A DNA stretch of 64,000 bases from DATKKG01 sp035543015 (GTDB lineage: Archaea; Thermoproteota; Nitrososphaeria; Conexivisphaerales; DTJL01). The position numbers were made by a program, and so were the translations under genes. The notes below the pieces were generated by a model, which was not told where the DNA came from, did no database searches, and saw only the letters and a list, made by a program, of their open reading frames with translations. Of the stretch, positions 14,886-23,334 are shown in pieces. Numbering within the stretch: the first letter of the stretch is position 1; every line of letters starts with the position of its first letter. The stretch lies in NCBI GenBank assembly GCA_035543015.1, contig DATKKG010000075.1:62001-126000 (forward strand), written 5' to 3'.

Positions 14886-15449
14886 TTGGAACGAATGGTC
14901 GGGGACACCGTCCTCAGGCTGGTGCTGGGAGACATAACGGAACAGCGCTGCGACGTCATAGTGAACGCCGCCAATTCCGGTCTCCTGGGCGGGGGAGGCG
15001 TTGACGGAGCCATTCACCGGAAGGGAGGCCCGGCGATCCTCGATGAATGCAAGAGGATCAGGGCCTCAAGGTTCCCCTCTGGGCTCCCGGCTGGCGCCGC
15101 CGTCCATACTGCTGGCGGGAATCTCGCGGCGCGTTACATCATACACGCGGTGGGCCCGGTGTGGAAGGGAGGAGCCGAAGGAGAGGGGGAGTTGCTTTCG
15201 AGAGCGTACAGGAACAGCCTCGACATAGCGGACTCGCTGGGCGTGTCTTCCATCGCATTTCCGTCGATCTCCACGGGCGCCTATGGCTACCCGATAGAAA
15301 AGGCCGTCGCGGTCGCCCTGGACGCGGTCCTCGACTACCTACTGAAAGGTGAGAGGTCGGTGAAGGAGGTCAGGTTCGTCCTCTTCTCTGCCCATGACTA
15401 CGAGGTCTACGAGAAGGCGCTGAGCAACATCAAGATGCCGATAGCCTAG
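14886..15449 (+). CDS. Macro-domain protein (O-acetyl-ADP-ribose deacetylase-like)
   Basis: This is a single macro domain that binds ADP-ribose. It probably hydrolyses O-acetyl-ADP-ribose or removes ADP-ribose from acidic residues. The signature VNAANSGLLGGGGVDGAI (about residues 26-43) and the second loop SISTGAYGYP are both intact, which makes it MacroD-like. I start at TTG 14886, about 28 nt downstream of a TTGATAAAAC TATA element. ATG 14895 is the other candidate. It follows deoC by about 105 nt on the same strand, and both handle ribose-phosphate derivatives, but a link is inference. Confidence 0.85.
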   Translation: MERMVGDTVLRLVLGDITEQRCDVIVNAANSGLLGGGGVDGAIHRKGGPAILDECKRIRASRFPSGLPAGAAVHTAGGNLAARYIIHAVGPVWKGGAEGEGELLSRAYRNSLDIADSLGVSSIAFPSISTGAYGYPIEKAVAVALDAVLDYLLKGERSVKEVRFVLFSAHDYEVYEKALSNIKMPIA

Positions 15450-15493
15450 CTGTTGCAGGACTGTTCAGCAAGGTTAAAATAGATGTATCGATG

Positions 15494-15507
15494 TACCGAT
15501 ATCGGTA
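15494..15507. promoter_or_regulatory. Perfect 14-bp palindrome, probable PadR operator
   Basis: TACCGATATCGGTA reads the same on both strands. It lies between a TTAAAATAG TATA-like element (15474-15482) and the ATG at 15515, so it would cover the transcription start. Further CGAT half-sites flank it (near 15488 and 15511). The PadR-type gene two ORFs on is the obvious candidate ligand. Confidence 0.6.
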
Positions 15508-15514
15508 AACCGAT

Positions 15515-15883
15515 ATGACATACAGGTTGACGAACCGGCGAAGAGGCCAAACTTGGGCCTTGGTCGCCCTGGGAGTCATAATCGTCCTGATTGGCATCGG
15601 CCTTTTTAGCGGACTGCTGGCCTTGCCTGGCTACGCCTTTGCCCCCGGATATTACTACGCTCCAATGTTCTTCCCATTCGGGTGGCTCTGGATCTTCTTC
15701 GGCCTCTTCCTGGTCTTCGGCATCTTCAGGATGCTGCTCTGGCCCTGGCGCTGGGGTTACCGTCGCAGGTACTGGGACAACTACGACTCGTCCCACCGAA
15801 TCCTCAGGGAGAGGTACGCGAAGGGCGAGATCACCAAGGAGCAATACGAGCAGATGAGCCGCGATCTCGACGAGCACAGGTGA
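15515..15883 (+). CDS. SHOCT-domain membrane protein
   Basis: This 122-residue protein has two transmembrane helices (about residues 14-37 and 50-74), a basic aromatic segment, and a C-terminal SHOCT motif (about 93-120: ILRERYAKGEITKEQYEQM). SHOCT is a short helical motif often seen at the ends of membrane and stress proteins. The gene sits between a palindromic operator and a PadR-family regulator, so it is probably repressed by that regulator. Its exact role is unknown. A leaderless or very short leader is suggested by the operator only 8 nt before the ATG. Confidence 0.7.
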   Translation: MTYRLTNRRRGQTWALVALGVIIVLIGIGLFSGLLALPGYAFAPGYYYAPMFFPFGWLWIFFGLFLVFGIFRMLLWPWRWGYRRRYWDNYDSSHRILRERYAKGEITKEQYEQMSRDLDEHR

Positions 15884-15892
15884 GCCATCACA

Positions 15893-16315
15893 ATGTGGTC
15901 ATTTGGTTGGAAACCCTACCGGCGCCGCGGCCTTAGGATGTGGGTGCTGTCTATGCTTTCGGGCTCCCCCAAGAACGGGGCGGAGATAATGGACGAAATC
16001 GAGGCGATGAGCCAAGGCTGGTGGAGGCCGTCGCCGGGCTCCGTATATCCTCTGCTGGACGAACTGGTCCAGGAAGGCATGATCTCCAAGCGCGACGACG
16101 GCCGTTACGAAGTCACGCAGAAGGGGAAGGAGGGGATGGACTGGCCTTTCGGCACCCAGTTCAAGCGCGCGCCGTCCGTCGAGGGGATGGTCAGCGAGAT
16201 GAGCGGATACGTGTCCTATCTCGAGGACCTGGGCAGGACAGGGGGCGCGAAGCTGGACCCATATCGTAGCAGGCTGAAGGACATATCGGACAGGCTGGAC
16301 AGGCTACTGAAGTAA
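15893..16315 (+). CDS. PadR-family transcriptional regulator
   Basis: This 140-residue PadR protein has the N-terminal winged helix (residues 13-80), with LRMWVLSML, the GAEIMDEIE helix, the SPGSVYPLLDEL recognition helix and a DDGRYEVTQKG wing. A C-terminal helix at about 100-138 is for dimerisation. PadR proteins repress by binding short palindromes, here probably 15494-15507. The start ATG is 9 nt after the SHOCT-protein stop, so both genes are one transcript and the regulator would control its own synthesis. The effector is unknown. Confidence 0.85.
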   Translation: MWSFGWKPYRRRGLRMWVLSMLSGSPKNGAEIMDEIEAMSQGWWRPSPGSVYPLLDELVQEGMISKRDDGRYEVTQKGKEGMDWPFGTQFKRAPSVEGMVSEMSGYVSYLEDLGRTGGAKLDPYRSRLKDISDRLDRLLK

Positions 16316-16390
16316 CCTCACAGGATCCTCCGGCCGCAATGGGCATACTGGCCCCGAGCTTGCCTGCTCGGCGTGGAGGCGAGCGTCACA

Positions 16391-16924
16391 TCAGAGGACC
16401 AGGTCGACTGAGGATTCCTCCGCCTCAGGCGTCACAAGGCCTGTGTACTTCCGCAAGTAGTACACCAGCGGGGGCTTGGGGCTCACCTTCCTCGCCTTGA
16501 TCACCTGCCCCAGTATGAGGAGATGGTCTCCTCCGTCGTACTCCCTCCACTTGGTGCAGTCGATGTACCCGATAGCGCCTTCGATGACGGGCGAGCTCGT
16601 CCCGTCGAGGCGGTACCTGATCCCTTCGAACCTATCCTTGAGGGCGGTCTTCCCCGCGAACCTGTCAGAGACGTACGCCTGGTCTTCGGCAAGGAGGTTG
16701 ACCGTGAAGCCCGAGGCCGCAGAAAGAGCCTCGGACGTGGCCTGACGCTTCATCACTGAGATCAACACCAAGGGAGGATCCAGAGAAGCGACGGTGAAGG
16801 AGCTGACCGTGACCCCCCACAGGCTGCCCTTGGCCTTCGCTGTCACCACCGTAACGCCCTGCGGGAAGCTCCTCATGACCTCCCTAACCGATTCCTGAAC
16901 GTCGCCAGCTTCTTTGGGTGCCAC
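16391..16924 (-). CDS. Flavin reductase-like FMN-binding protein
   Basis: This 177-residue split-barrel protein has the flavin reductase-like domain: FPQGVTVVTA, GVTVSSFTVASLDPPLVLISV and the DHLLILGQV strand with the final PLVYYLRKY. Members are NAD(P)H:FMN oxidoreductases that supply reduced flavin to a monooxygenase. No monooxygenase partner lies nearby, so the partner is unknown. The length is right for a complete protein. It is convergent with the PadR operon and followed downstream by about 75 nt of non-coding sequence. Confidence 0.82.
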   Translation of the reverse strand: MAPKEAGDVQESVREVMRSFPQGVTVVTAKAKGSLWGVTVSSFTVASLDPPLVLISVMKRQATSEALSAASGFTVNLLAEDQAYVSDRFAGKTALKDRFEGIRYRLDGTSSPVIEGAIGYIDCTKWREYDGGDHLLILGQVIKARKVSPKPPLVYYLRKYTGLVTPEAEESSVDLVL

Positions 16925-17018
16925 CGTCGTGCCACCAGTCCTGAGATATACTCGATCCTTCCTCTATTGAACCTTGTCAAAGAAGGGCTGACGCTTTGGC
17001 CGTCAACGGAATGAGAGA

Positions 17019-17093
17019 TGCGGTGGGCGAGATTTGGACTCGCGTTACCAGCGTGGCAGGCTGATGTCCTAGACCAGGCTAGACGACCACCGC
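17019..17093 (-). tRNA. tRNA-Gly (GCC anticodon)
   Basis: Read on the minus strand, the acceptor arms GCGGTGG and CCACCGC pair over 7 bp. The D arm is GTC/GAC, the anticodon stem TCAGC/GCTGG (one G-T pair), and the anticodon loop CTGCCAC gives GCC. The T arm is GCGAG/CTCGC with loop TCCAAAT. The discriminator is A. CCA is not encoded. It has no intron. Confidence 0.93.
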
Positions 17094-17123
17094 ACGTTTC
17101 TGAAGTTCCTTTCTAGTGTGTAT

Positions 17124-17804
17124 TTATCGATTATGGAGCGCACGCCGCCCATGTCGTCCCCGCGTCGGTGCCTTCCCGAGCGCCGCGATGCTGTCTGAGA
17201 TCGCCAGCCTGACAGCCTTCTCCATCAAGTCGAAGGGAAGGCTGGCCCTGGACATCGAGAAATGACCCTCCCTGTAGACTATCGAAGCCGGGTCGTTGGG
17301 GACGTGAAGGAAGCCGGCTACCAGGGGCACCCCTTTCGTCTTGGACTGATGGAGAACGTGGTAGAGGAGGGCGTTGCAGATGAACGTCCCCGCGGAGTAG
17401 GACAGCGTCGCCGGGACTCCGGCCTCCCTGATGTCCTCCAAGATCGCCGCGTAGGGGAACGTGGACAGGTATGCCGCGGGGCCACCCCGAACCACCGGGG
17501 AGTCCTTCGGTTCGTATCCGTCGTTGTCGGGGATCCGGGCGTGCATAACGTTCAAGGCCACCCTCTCCACAGTGACATCCGTCCTTCCAGCCCAGAGGCC
17601 CGTCGATATCACGACGTCCGGTGCTTCACTCTCCAGAGCCTCTCCGAGGCTGGCACCGACCCTGCGGTAGCTGACCGGAAGGACGACGCCTGCCACGTCG
17701 TAGTCTCCTATCCTTGCCCCGTCCATGGCCTCCGCGAGCTTCTGGGAAGGATTGCTCTCCTCTTTGCCGAACGGCTCGAACCCCGTCACCAACGCTCTGC
17801 CCAA
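17124..17804 (-). CDS. pcp: Pyroglutamyl-peptidase I
   Basis: This C15 cysteine peptidase removes N-terminal pyroglutamate from peptides. The catalytic triad can be placed: E80 in VTVERVALN, C143 in AGTFICNALLY and H167 in FLHVP. The N-terminal VTGFEPFG signature is intact and the length (226 aa) is normal. It is a cytoplasmic homotetramer in characterised archaea. The C-terminus has a basic extension, about 15 residues, of low complexity. It stands next to tRNA-Gly with 30 nt between, and no operon partner is apparent. Confidence 0.92.
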   Translation of the reverse strand: MGRALVTGFEPFGKEESNPSQKLAEAMDGARIGDYDVAGVVLPVSYRRVGASLGEALESEAPDVVISTGLWAGRTDVTVERVALNVMHARIPDNDGYEPKDSPVVRGGPAAYLSTFPYAAILEDIREAGVPATLSYSAGTFICNALLYHVLHQSKTKGVPLVAGFLHVPNDPASIVYREGHFSMSRASLPFDLMEKAVRLAISDSIAALGKAPTRGRHGRRALHNR

Positions 17805-17869
17805 GCAGGTTCATCCTGCAGCGGCCTCGGAACCTTATGAACCTATTCTGCCTCTCCCGGTCGGCTTTC

Positions 17870-18436
17870 TCACTTCAGCCCGAGCTTTTCGTTGCGCTCC
17901 AGCTTCCCCATCGCTTCGTCGACTCGCCTCTTCTGCGTTGCCTCCGTCTTGGCGGCCGACACCCACGCGGAGAAACCGTCCCTGTGGGAGGGCGCCATGG
18001 CGCGAAAGTTCTCGGCGGCCTTCGGGTTGAGCCTCAGCGCCCGTCGCAGGGCCGCCGGCACCGGCACGTCCTTCGGCTTTGACTTCGGCGAGAACCAAGT
18101 GCTTCTGGCCTTGGCCTTCGCAACCGCGTCCAGACCGGCTTTAGCCATCCTGCCTTCAAGCTTCAGCTTCTCCACGCGTCTGATGTTGGACGGCGACCAC
18201 CTGCTGGCGGGGTTCCGGGGTGTGTACTTCCTGGCGTAGGTCTCCCCATCGATGCTCCTGATCTGGCTGTCCACCCATCCGAAGCACAGGGCCTCCTCCA
18301 CAGACTCGTCGTACGTGACGCATCGGACCCCCGTGTGCCGTTTCTGGAAGACCAGCCACACTCCCCGGCTCCTGGCGTGGTTCTCTTCCAGCCACCTTCT
18401 CCATGCCCGCGAATCGGGCATGCGCACTTCCTCCAT
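17870..18436 (-). CDS. YdeI/OmpD-associated family protein
   Basis: This 188-residue protein matches the YdeI/OmpD-associated family: RAWRRWLEENHARSRGVWL at the start, then EEALCFGWVDSQ and the FSPKSKPKD region with a C-terminal WVSAAKTEATQKRRVDE helix. Bacterial relatives are linked to antimicrobial-peptide resistance, but no enzymatic activity is established. It is soluble and rich in Arg and Lys. The start ATG is followed by MEEVRMPD, with a second possible ATG at residue 6. Nothing around it suggests a pathway. Confidence 0.72.
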   Translation of the reverse strand: MEEVRMPDSRAWRRWLEENHARSRGVWLVFQKRHTGVRCVTYDESVEEALCFGWVDSQIRSIDGETYARKYTPRNPASRWSPSNIRRVEKLKLEGRMAKAGLDAVAKAKARSTWFSPKSKPKDVPVPAALRRALRLNPKAAENFRAMAPSHRDGFSAWVSAAKTEATQKRRVDEAMGKLERNEKLGLK

Positions 18437-18567
18437 ATCGTTCGACTCTATCTGGTTCTGACCTCTAGTTAAGGCTAGGAAGCGATCTAGGCCCGCCCAG
18501 CCCCGGCGACACCGTTAAAGAAAGCCCTCGGCTAAGGTCCCCGTCAAGGGAGGAGACAGCGGCCCAG

Positions 18568-19398
18568 ATGTCGGAATCCGTGCCAGCTCTGGCTAGCTCG
18601 ACGATCTGGGCGCTGTGCCCGATATACTACAGGGACTACTTCCTCAAGTACGACACCCCCACCATCAACCTCCTGCGGCTCTGCTACGGAGGGCTGGCCA
18701 TGCTGGTCCCCTTCCTGGTGCTGGGCTCCGTCCAGGGGCTCCCATACGCGGTTGCTAGCGGTGCCGTGGTCCTGGTGGCGGGCGACACCTGCTACTTCTA
18801 CGCGGTCAAATACGCCGGTGCGTCGGTGGCTGCGCCCGCGGCATACACGGACGTCCTTCTGACGCAGTTCTCCGCCACCTTCGTGGGCGAGCCGCTGCGC
18901 CCAGCTTTCCTGGTGAGCTCCTGCCTGATCATAGCGGGCATCTACATCCTTTCCAGAGGGGACAGGAGCGGCCCACGATTCAAGGGTGTGGCCATCGCGC
19001 TGTGCGCTTCCGTCCTGTGGACGATAGGGCAGACGATCCTGCAGGTGGCGACCGCGGGAGGGGCCAACCCGCTTTCCCTGACGTTCATGCGCATCGGTGG
19101 GGCCGTGGTCCTCCTGGGCCTGATCTACGCGGTCAGGCGTCCCAAGGGAGCAATACGTTTCGGGGCGAGGAAGCAAGCCTGGCTGGCCGCCCTGTCCGTC
19201 GCGGATACAGCCGTCGGCACGTCCCTGTTCATCTACTCGCTCTCGCTTGTCGGCCTCAACATGACGATACTCCTCACCAGCCCCTCCCCATTCCTTACTC
19301 AGGTGTTCTCCAAGGTCCTCGGCAAGGAGAAGCCCAGCTCAAACGACCTTCTTGCGGGAAGCCTCATCGTCGTGGCTCTCCTGCTGGCCATAGCCTAG
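18568..19398 (+). CDS. EamA/DMT-family membrane exporter
   Basis: This 276-residue protein has nine or ten hydrophobic helices in two halves, each resembling an EamA (DUF6) unit, with VAAPAAYTDVLLTQFSA in the first and NMTILLTSPSPFLTQVFS in the second. Family members are metabolite or drug exporters in the inner membrane. The substrate cannot be inferred. The second half shows the usual LGKEKPSSNDLLAG loop before the last helix. It sits about 40 nt from the convergent cysteine synthase-like gene and has its own promoter region upstream. Confidence 0.8.
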   Translation: MSESVPALASSTIWALCPIYYRDYFLKYDTPTINLLRLCYGGLAMLVPFLVLGSVQGLPYAVASGAVVLVAGDTCYFYAVKYAGASVAAPAAYTDVLLTQFSATFVGEPLRPAFLVSSCLIIAGIYILSRGDRSGPRFKGVAIALCASVLWTIGQTILQVATAGGANPLSLTFMRIGGAVVLLGLIYAVRRPKGAIRFGARKQAWLAALSVADTAVGTSLFIYSLSLVGLNMTILLTSPSPFLTQVFSKVLGKEKPSSNDLLAGSLIVVALLLAIA

Positions 19399-19438
19399 GC
19401 GTTACCGCGGGGGGCCTGAACCTGCCTGGATGGCGATG

Positions 19439-20416
19439 CTATTCCTGCGACTTGGCTATTGGCACGCCGTCGCTGTACGAGCACCTGATGCCGTACTTCT
19501 GAGCGCACTCGAGGCAGTAACTCGGCTCGCAGACGGGAGTCGTCAGGTACCTCTCCAGGCCGTCCGGGGCCATGGATACGACGACGCCTCCCTCCATGCT
19601 GTTGGCCTCCTTCAGCGCGACGTGAAGCACGGCCCCCGAGCTGGGACCCACCAAGAGGCCCTCCGCCAGGGCCAGCAGTCTGACCGTCTCCTCGGCCGTC
19701 TTCGAGCTCACATACCTTACTTCGTCCACCAGCTCCGGCCTCCAGATGCCCGGGACGTGCTGGATGTTGTAGTTCTTCAGGCCCTGGATCGGGGTCTTTT
19801 CGTCGGGGGCGACGCCGATGACCCTCACCTTAGGGTTGAGTTCCTTAAGGCGCCTGGCTATCCCCATGGAAGTGCCTGACGTCCCCAGACCTGCCACCAC
19901 GAGGTCCACCCTTCCCTTGGTGTCCTTCCAGATCTCCTCCGCGGTGGTTTCGTAGTGCGCCAGCGCGTTCACTTCATTCCCGAACTGGTCCGGCATGAAG
20001 TACTTCCCTGGATTGCGGGTCACTAGGCTCCTGGCGTAGTCTTCGGCGCCGTCCATCCCCCCGGTCCCTGGGGTGAGGATGATCTTCGCACCGAGGGCGA
20101 TCAAGATTTGGCGCCTCTCCATCGTCATGGTCTCCGGCATCACGAGGACGCAGTCGTAGCCCTTCGACCTGCAGACCATGGCCAATCCGATTCCGGTGTT
20201 GCCACTTGTGGGCTCTATCACGATCTTCCCAGGCACCAGGGTTCCACTCCTCTCCGCGTCTTCTATCATGTACTTCGCGATCCTGTCCTTCACCGAACCG
20301 CCGGGGTTCATCTTCTCCAGCTTGATGTAGAGCTCGACTGCGTCGTTCGCGGCAAGGCTGTGCACCCTGACCATCGGCGTGTTGCCGACGAGGTCGAGGA
20401 CGCTGTCGTAAATCAT
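19439..20416 (-). CDS. cysM: PLP-dependent cysteine synthase-like protein with 4-Cys tail
   Basis: This is a fold-type II PLP enzyme of the cysteine synthase/cystathionine beta-synthase group. It makes or rearranges Cys from O-acetyl- or O-phosphoserine, serine or homocysteine. The PLP lysine is K43 in PGGSVKDR. The substrate loop PTSGNTG and the GTSGTSMG phosphate loop are intact. I chose the ATG at 20416, which sits about 26 nt from a TTAATAAG TATA. The odd part is the C-terminal tail with four cysteines (296, 301, 304, 312) in a CxxxxCxxC pattern, which suggests a metal or redox site. A catalysis-independent role for that tail is inference. Confidence 0.85.
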   Translation of the reverse strand: MIYDSVLDLVGNTPMVRVHSLAANDAVELYIKLEKMNPGGSVKDRIAKYMIEDAERSGTLVPGKIVIEPTSGNTGIGLAMVCRSKGYDCVLVMPETMTMERRQILIALGAKIILTPGTGGMDGAEDYARSLVTRNPGKYFMPDQFGNEVNALAHYETTAEEIWKDTKGRVDLVVAGLGTSGTSMGIARRLKELNPKVRVIGVAPDEKTPIQGLKNYNIQHVPGIWRPELVDEVRYVSSKTAEETVRLLALAEGLLVGPSSGAVLHVALKEANSMEGGVVVSMAPDGLERYLTTPVCEPSYCLECAQKYGIRCSYSDGVPIAKSQE

Positions 20417-20535
20417 AACGTTTCCACGAATGAAAAAGTGGCTTATTAACATGCCCACTCCTCGAGCGAGATTCTCACCGGACTTGATCGGCGCAACGGA
20501 TAAAGGGGTAGCCGCTGAGACAGGCTCCGACCCCG

Positions 20536-20904
20536 TTGAGCTCTCCGGTGTTGGAAGGCAAGAGCTACATCAGCTTGGTCACGTACAGGCGAGACGGCAG
20601 CCGTGTTCCGACGCCCGTCTGGTTCGTCCTCCGAGACGGCAGGATCTACGTTTGGACGATCAAGACATCGGGGAAGGTCAAGCGGATCAGGAACAAACCA
20701 GCTGTCGCCTTCGCCCCATGCAAGATGGGCGGCGAGGCTCTCGGGCCCTACGTGGACGGTTCGGCCACCATGTCAGAAGACGACTCGTCCGAGGGCCTCA
20801 ACCGTCTCTTTAGGTCGAAGTATGGGTTGCTGTTCGTGCTTGACAGGCTGGTCACCAGGCTGGGCGGGAAGAAACGCGTCTTCCTGGAGATAACTCCGTC
20901 CTGA
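20536..20904 (+). CDS. PPOX-class F420/FMN-binding protein
   Basis: This second split-barrel protein in the window (122 aa) follows the pattern of F420-dependent PPOX enzymes: YISLVTYRRDGSRVPTPVWF, RIYVWTIKTSGKVKRIR, then AVAFAPC and the C-terminal FLEITPS strand. The basic K/R cluster after TSGK suggests binding of the F420 phosphate tail. I start at TTG 20536, about 30 nt from a GGATAAAGG TATA-like element. The substrate is unknown. It stands between the cysteine synthase-like and M24 peptidase genes without an evident pathway link. Confidence 0.75.
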   Translation: MSSPVLEGKSYISLVTYRRDGSRVPTPVWFVLRDGRIYVWTIKTSGKVKRIRNKPAVAFAPCKMGGEALGPYVDGSATMSEDDSSEGLNRLFRSKYGLLFVLDRLVTRLGGKKRVFLEITPS

Positions 20905-21065
20905 CGACGCTGAAAAGCGCTGTCCGCCAATCGCCCTGATACGAGCCGGGCATCTTCCCAGCCCCAAATCAGAACGCCGGAACAGCAGCCCTCACGCGGC
21001 CTACCGATCGTCCAGCTTCAGCGCAAGGGCGGCAAAGATAATAAAACCAGAGGACAAGACGCACT

Positions 21066-22157
21066 GTGTTGTCCCTCAGGGCGAGACGGCTGAAGAAGGT
21101 GCTGGCAGAGAAGGGCCTTACCGGAATGGCGGTTTCGTCCACATCCAACATGCTTTACCTCGCAGGCATACCGATCCAGTCCTTCGAGCGTTTCGCCGCC
21201 CTGCTCGTGCCGACGGACTCGGAGCCTGCCCTCGTCCTCCCTGAGCTCGAGGCCGAGAAGGCAAGGGAGCAGTCCGACATCAAGGATGTGCGTTCCTACT
21301 CCGACGAATCAGGGCCCTCCGAGGTCATCGCCCGGGCTCTGACCGACCTGAAGATCACCCACGGGAGGCTGGGAGTGGAGAGGACCCTTCCCTTCGACTT
21401 CTGCAGCAAGATACTGAAGGCCGCTCCCAACCTCAAGATGGAGGACGCGACCGGTGCCGTCATGGAGCTCCGCCTGAAGAAGGAGCCGCAGGAGCTGTCC
21501 TTCATGAAGAAGGCCGGCCAGATCGTGGAGAAGGGGATCCAGGCGGGAGTCGACTCGATCGAGGTCGGCGCCACGGAGCTCCAGATAGGCTTCGAGATAG
21601 AGAAGGAGATACGGATGCTGGGAGGGGAGAAAGTCCCCTTCAACGCGGTCCTCGCAGGCGGGAACGCCGCCCTTCCGCATGGCGAGTCTTCCGAATCGAA
21701 GGTCCGGAAAGGGGACTGCGTCCTCATGGACGTCAGCGCCACCTATCATGGCTACTACGCCGACCTTTCCAGGACCGTATTCGTGGGCGAGATCTCGTCC
21801 ACCCAGCGCAGGGTGTACGAGACGGTTCTAGCTGCCCAGACCGCCGCCATCTCTTCGATCAGGCCTGGAGTGGTCGCAGGTTCGCTTGACAGGAAGGCGA
21901 GGGCCGTCATTTCAAAGGCCGGCTTCGGCGATCGCTTCATCCACCGGACCGGTCACGGGCTGGGCTTGGATGTCCACGAAGATCCCAGCATAACCAGCGC
22001 CTGCCCCCTGGTACTTCAGCCTGGCATGACCTTCACGGTTGAGCCCGGCATATACCTCCCCGGTAAGCTTGGGGTGAGAATAGAGGACGACCTACTGGTC
22101 ACCGATGAGGGAGGCACGACCCTGGGCCGATGCGACAAGGAGATCCTTGTGCTGTAG
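21066..22157 (+). CDS. pepQ: M24 family Xaa-Pro dipeptidase/aminopeptidase
   Basis: This 363-residue metallopeptidase has an N-terminal creatinase-like domain (about 1-125) and the pita-bread catalytic domain. The dinuclear metal ligands can be traced: D in VLMDVSATY, D in DLSRTVF, H in RTGHGLG, E in EPGIYLP and E in RIEDD. It cleaves peptides with Pro at the second position. The size and gene order (no partner) are typical of archaeal PepQ or Xaa-Pro aminopeptidase. A GATAATAAAA TATA lies about 25 nt upstream of GTG 21066, and a TTG codon directly follows, so the start is GTG or TTG. Confidence 0.9.
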   Translation: MLSLRARRLKKVLAEKGLTGMAVSSTSNMLYLAGIPIQSFERFAALLVPTDSEPALVLPELEAEKAREQSDIKDVRSYSDESGPSEVIARALTDLKITHGRLGVERTLPFDFCSKILKAAPNLKMEDATGAVMELRLKKEPQELSFMKKAGQIVEKGIQAGVDSIEVGATELQIGFEIEKEIRMLGGEKVPFNAVLAGGNAALPHGESSESKVRKGDCVLMDVSATYHGYYADLSRTVFVGEISSTQRRVYETVLAAQTAAISSIRPGVVAGSLDRKARAVISKAGFGDRFIHRTGHGLGLDVHEDPSITSACPLVLQPGMTFTVEPGIYLPGKLGVRIEDDLLVTDEGGTTLGRCDKEILVL

Positions 22158-22224
22158 TCGGGACGGTCAGGACAATAAGGGAGGACATACGCCCCAAGCT
22201 CTTGCGGCGTTCCGCCCTTCGAGG

Positions 22225-22608
22225 CTACGCTGGCGGAGCTGGCTGCGTGGGCTCCCTCTTTTCGGCAGGCTGTGCGTCAGCCGGTGACTGGGACTTGAGA
22301 GCCTCAGGCTGCGGCGTAGTCGTGCCGTCGGTGGCGATGTCATTGACCACGCTCTCAGCTCCAAGGACTATGGCGTCGGGCGGGAGCGTCAGGTGGTAGC
22401 CCGCCGCGGCGCTTTCCGCTTTGGCAAAATCCAGGAACTCCTTCCAGCTCGTCCTGGGGCGCACGTAGTTGGTCCAGTAATGGAAGGTGCACGTCTTCTG
22501 GCTGAAGTAATGATGTACGCCGGTGGGGAACTCCATGTACTGGCACTCCGTCGTCACGCCCGCGCTCGCGCAATCCGGACAGTTGTCGGTCACCGGGCTC
22601 ACATCCAT
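22225..22608 (-). CDS. Hypothetical Cys/His-containing protein, 127 aa
   Basis: This 127-residue protein is not recognised. It has a CPDCAS motif and a further Cys near the start (residues 10-22), a HYFSQKTCTFHYWTNYV segment, a helical middle and a Gln/Pro/Ala-rich low-complexity C-terminal tail (about 95-127). The two CxxC-type positions may bind a metal. The ATG at 22608 is the only sensible start. It lies 67 nt downstream of the M24 peptidase stop, convergent with it. Confidence 0.5.
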   Translation of the reverse strand: MDVSPVTDNCPDCASAGVTTECQYMEFPTGVHHYFSQKTCTFHYWTNYVRPRTSWKEFLDFAKAESAAAGYHLTLPPDAIVLGAESVVNDIATDGTTTPQPEALKSQSPADAQPAEKREPTQPAPPA

Positions 22609-22694
22609 TGCGCCTGCGGCCGTGTTACATTAGTCTTGTGCGAATGGCTCCGCCCTGTGGGTGCTCCCGGCGGTCCGGCCGTCGGAACCTCAGG

Positions 22695-23267
22695 TCAGTG
22701 GCTTTGGGGATTCGCCAGCCTCTCCTTCGCCGCTTTGAACTCTGCCTCCAGGATCCCATACGTCACGCCGTCCTGGAAGCTGCCGTTGAAGTAGACGGCC
22801 TCCCTGTCCGTTCCCTCGTGCTTGAACCCACAGTTCTCGGCCACCTTTCTTGCCGCCTTGTTGTCCCCCCTCGTCCACAGCTCGACCTTGTGCATGTGGA
22901 GCTGCTCGAAAGCCTCTGCGGTGAGGAGCATGGTGGCCTCCGTGCCCATCCCCTTCCCCCTCAGACCCTTCTCCGCTACTACCAGCCCTATGTCCGTGGT
23001 CGTGCTGAACTGCCTCCACCAGCGCATGGAGGCCCAGCCGATGGGCCTGTCCGTCCCTACCTCGGCCACGATGTAGGTCCTCCTGTGGGGGTTCTCGCCC
23101 TTCAGGTCCAGTTCGAACTCCTTCTCGACGGACTCCATCGACGCGACGCTGTCCGGCTTGGAACGTGCCCACTCCATTATCTCGGCATCGTTGAGCCACC
23201 CGTGCATGAGCTTCATGTCCTCTCGTTCGAGACTGCGGAGGTAGACGGCCTTCCCGGCTATCACCAT
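22695..23267 (-). CDS. GNAT acetyltransferase, RimJ/RimL-type
   Basis: This 190-residue GNAT enzyme transfers acetyl from acetyl-CoA. The RimJ/RimL signature is clear: VYLRSLEREDM, the GWASMRWWRQFS strand, the CoA-binding EKGLRGKGMGTEA loop (about residues 105-118) and the VELWTRGDNKAARKVAE helix-turn followed by NCGFKHEGTDR. The acceptor may be a ribosomal protein alpha-amine or a small metabolite. The overlapping minus-strand ORF from 23295 is a Gly/Arg-rich shadow. A similar enzyme is at 29522-30121. Confidence 0.82.
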   Translation of the reverse strand: MVIAGKAVYLRSLEREDMKLMHGWLNDAEIMEWARSKPDSVASMESVEKEFELDLKGENPHRRTYIVAEVGTDRPIGWASMRWWRQFSTTTDIGLVVAEKGLRGKGMGTEATMLLTAEAFEQLHMHKVELWTRGDNKAARKVAENCGFKHEGTDREAVYFNGSFQDGVTYGILEAEFKAAKERLANPQSH

Positions 23268-23334
23268 TCCCGGTCAGCAGTGGTGCCCCTCGCATCCTTT
23301 AATGTCCTTCGCCTGCTGCCGCAGCCCGGCCGGC

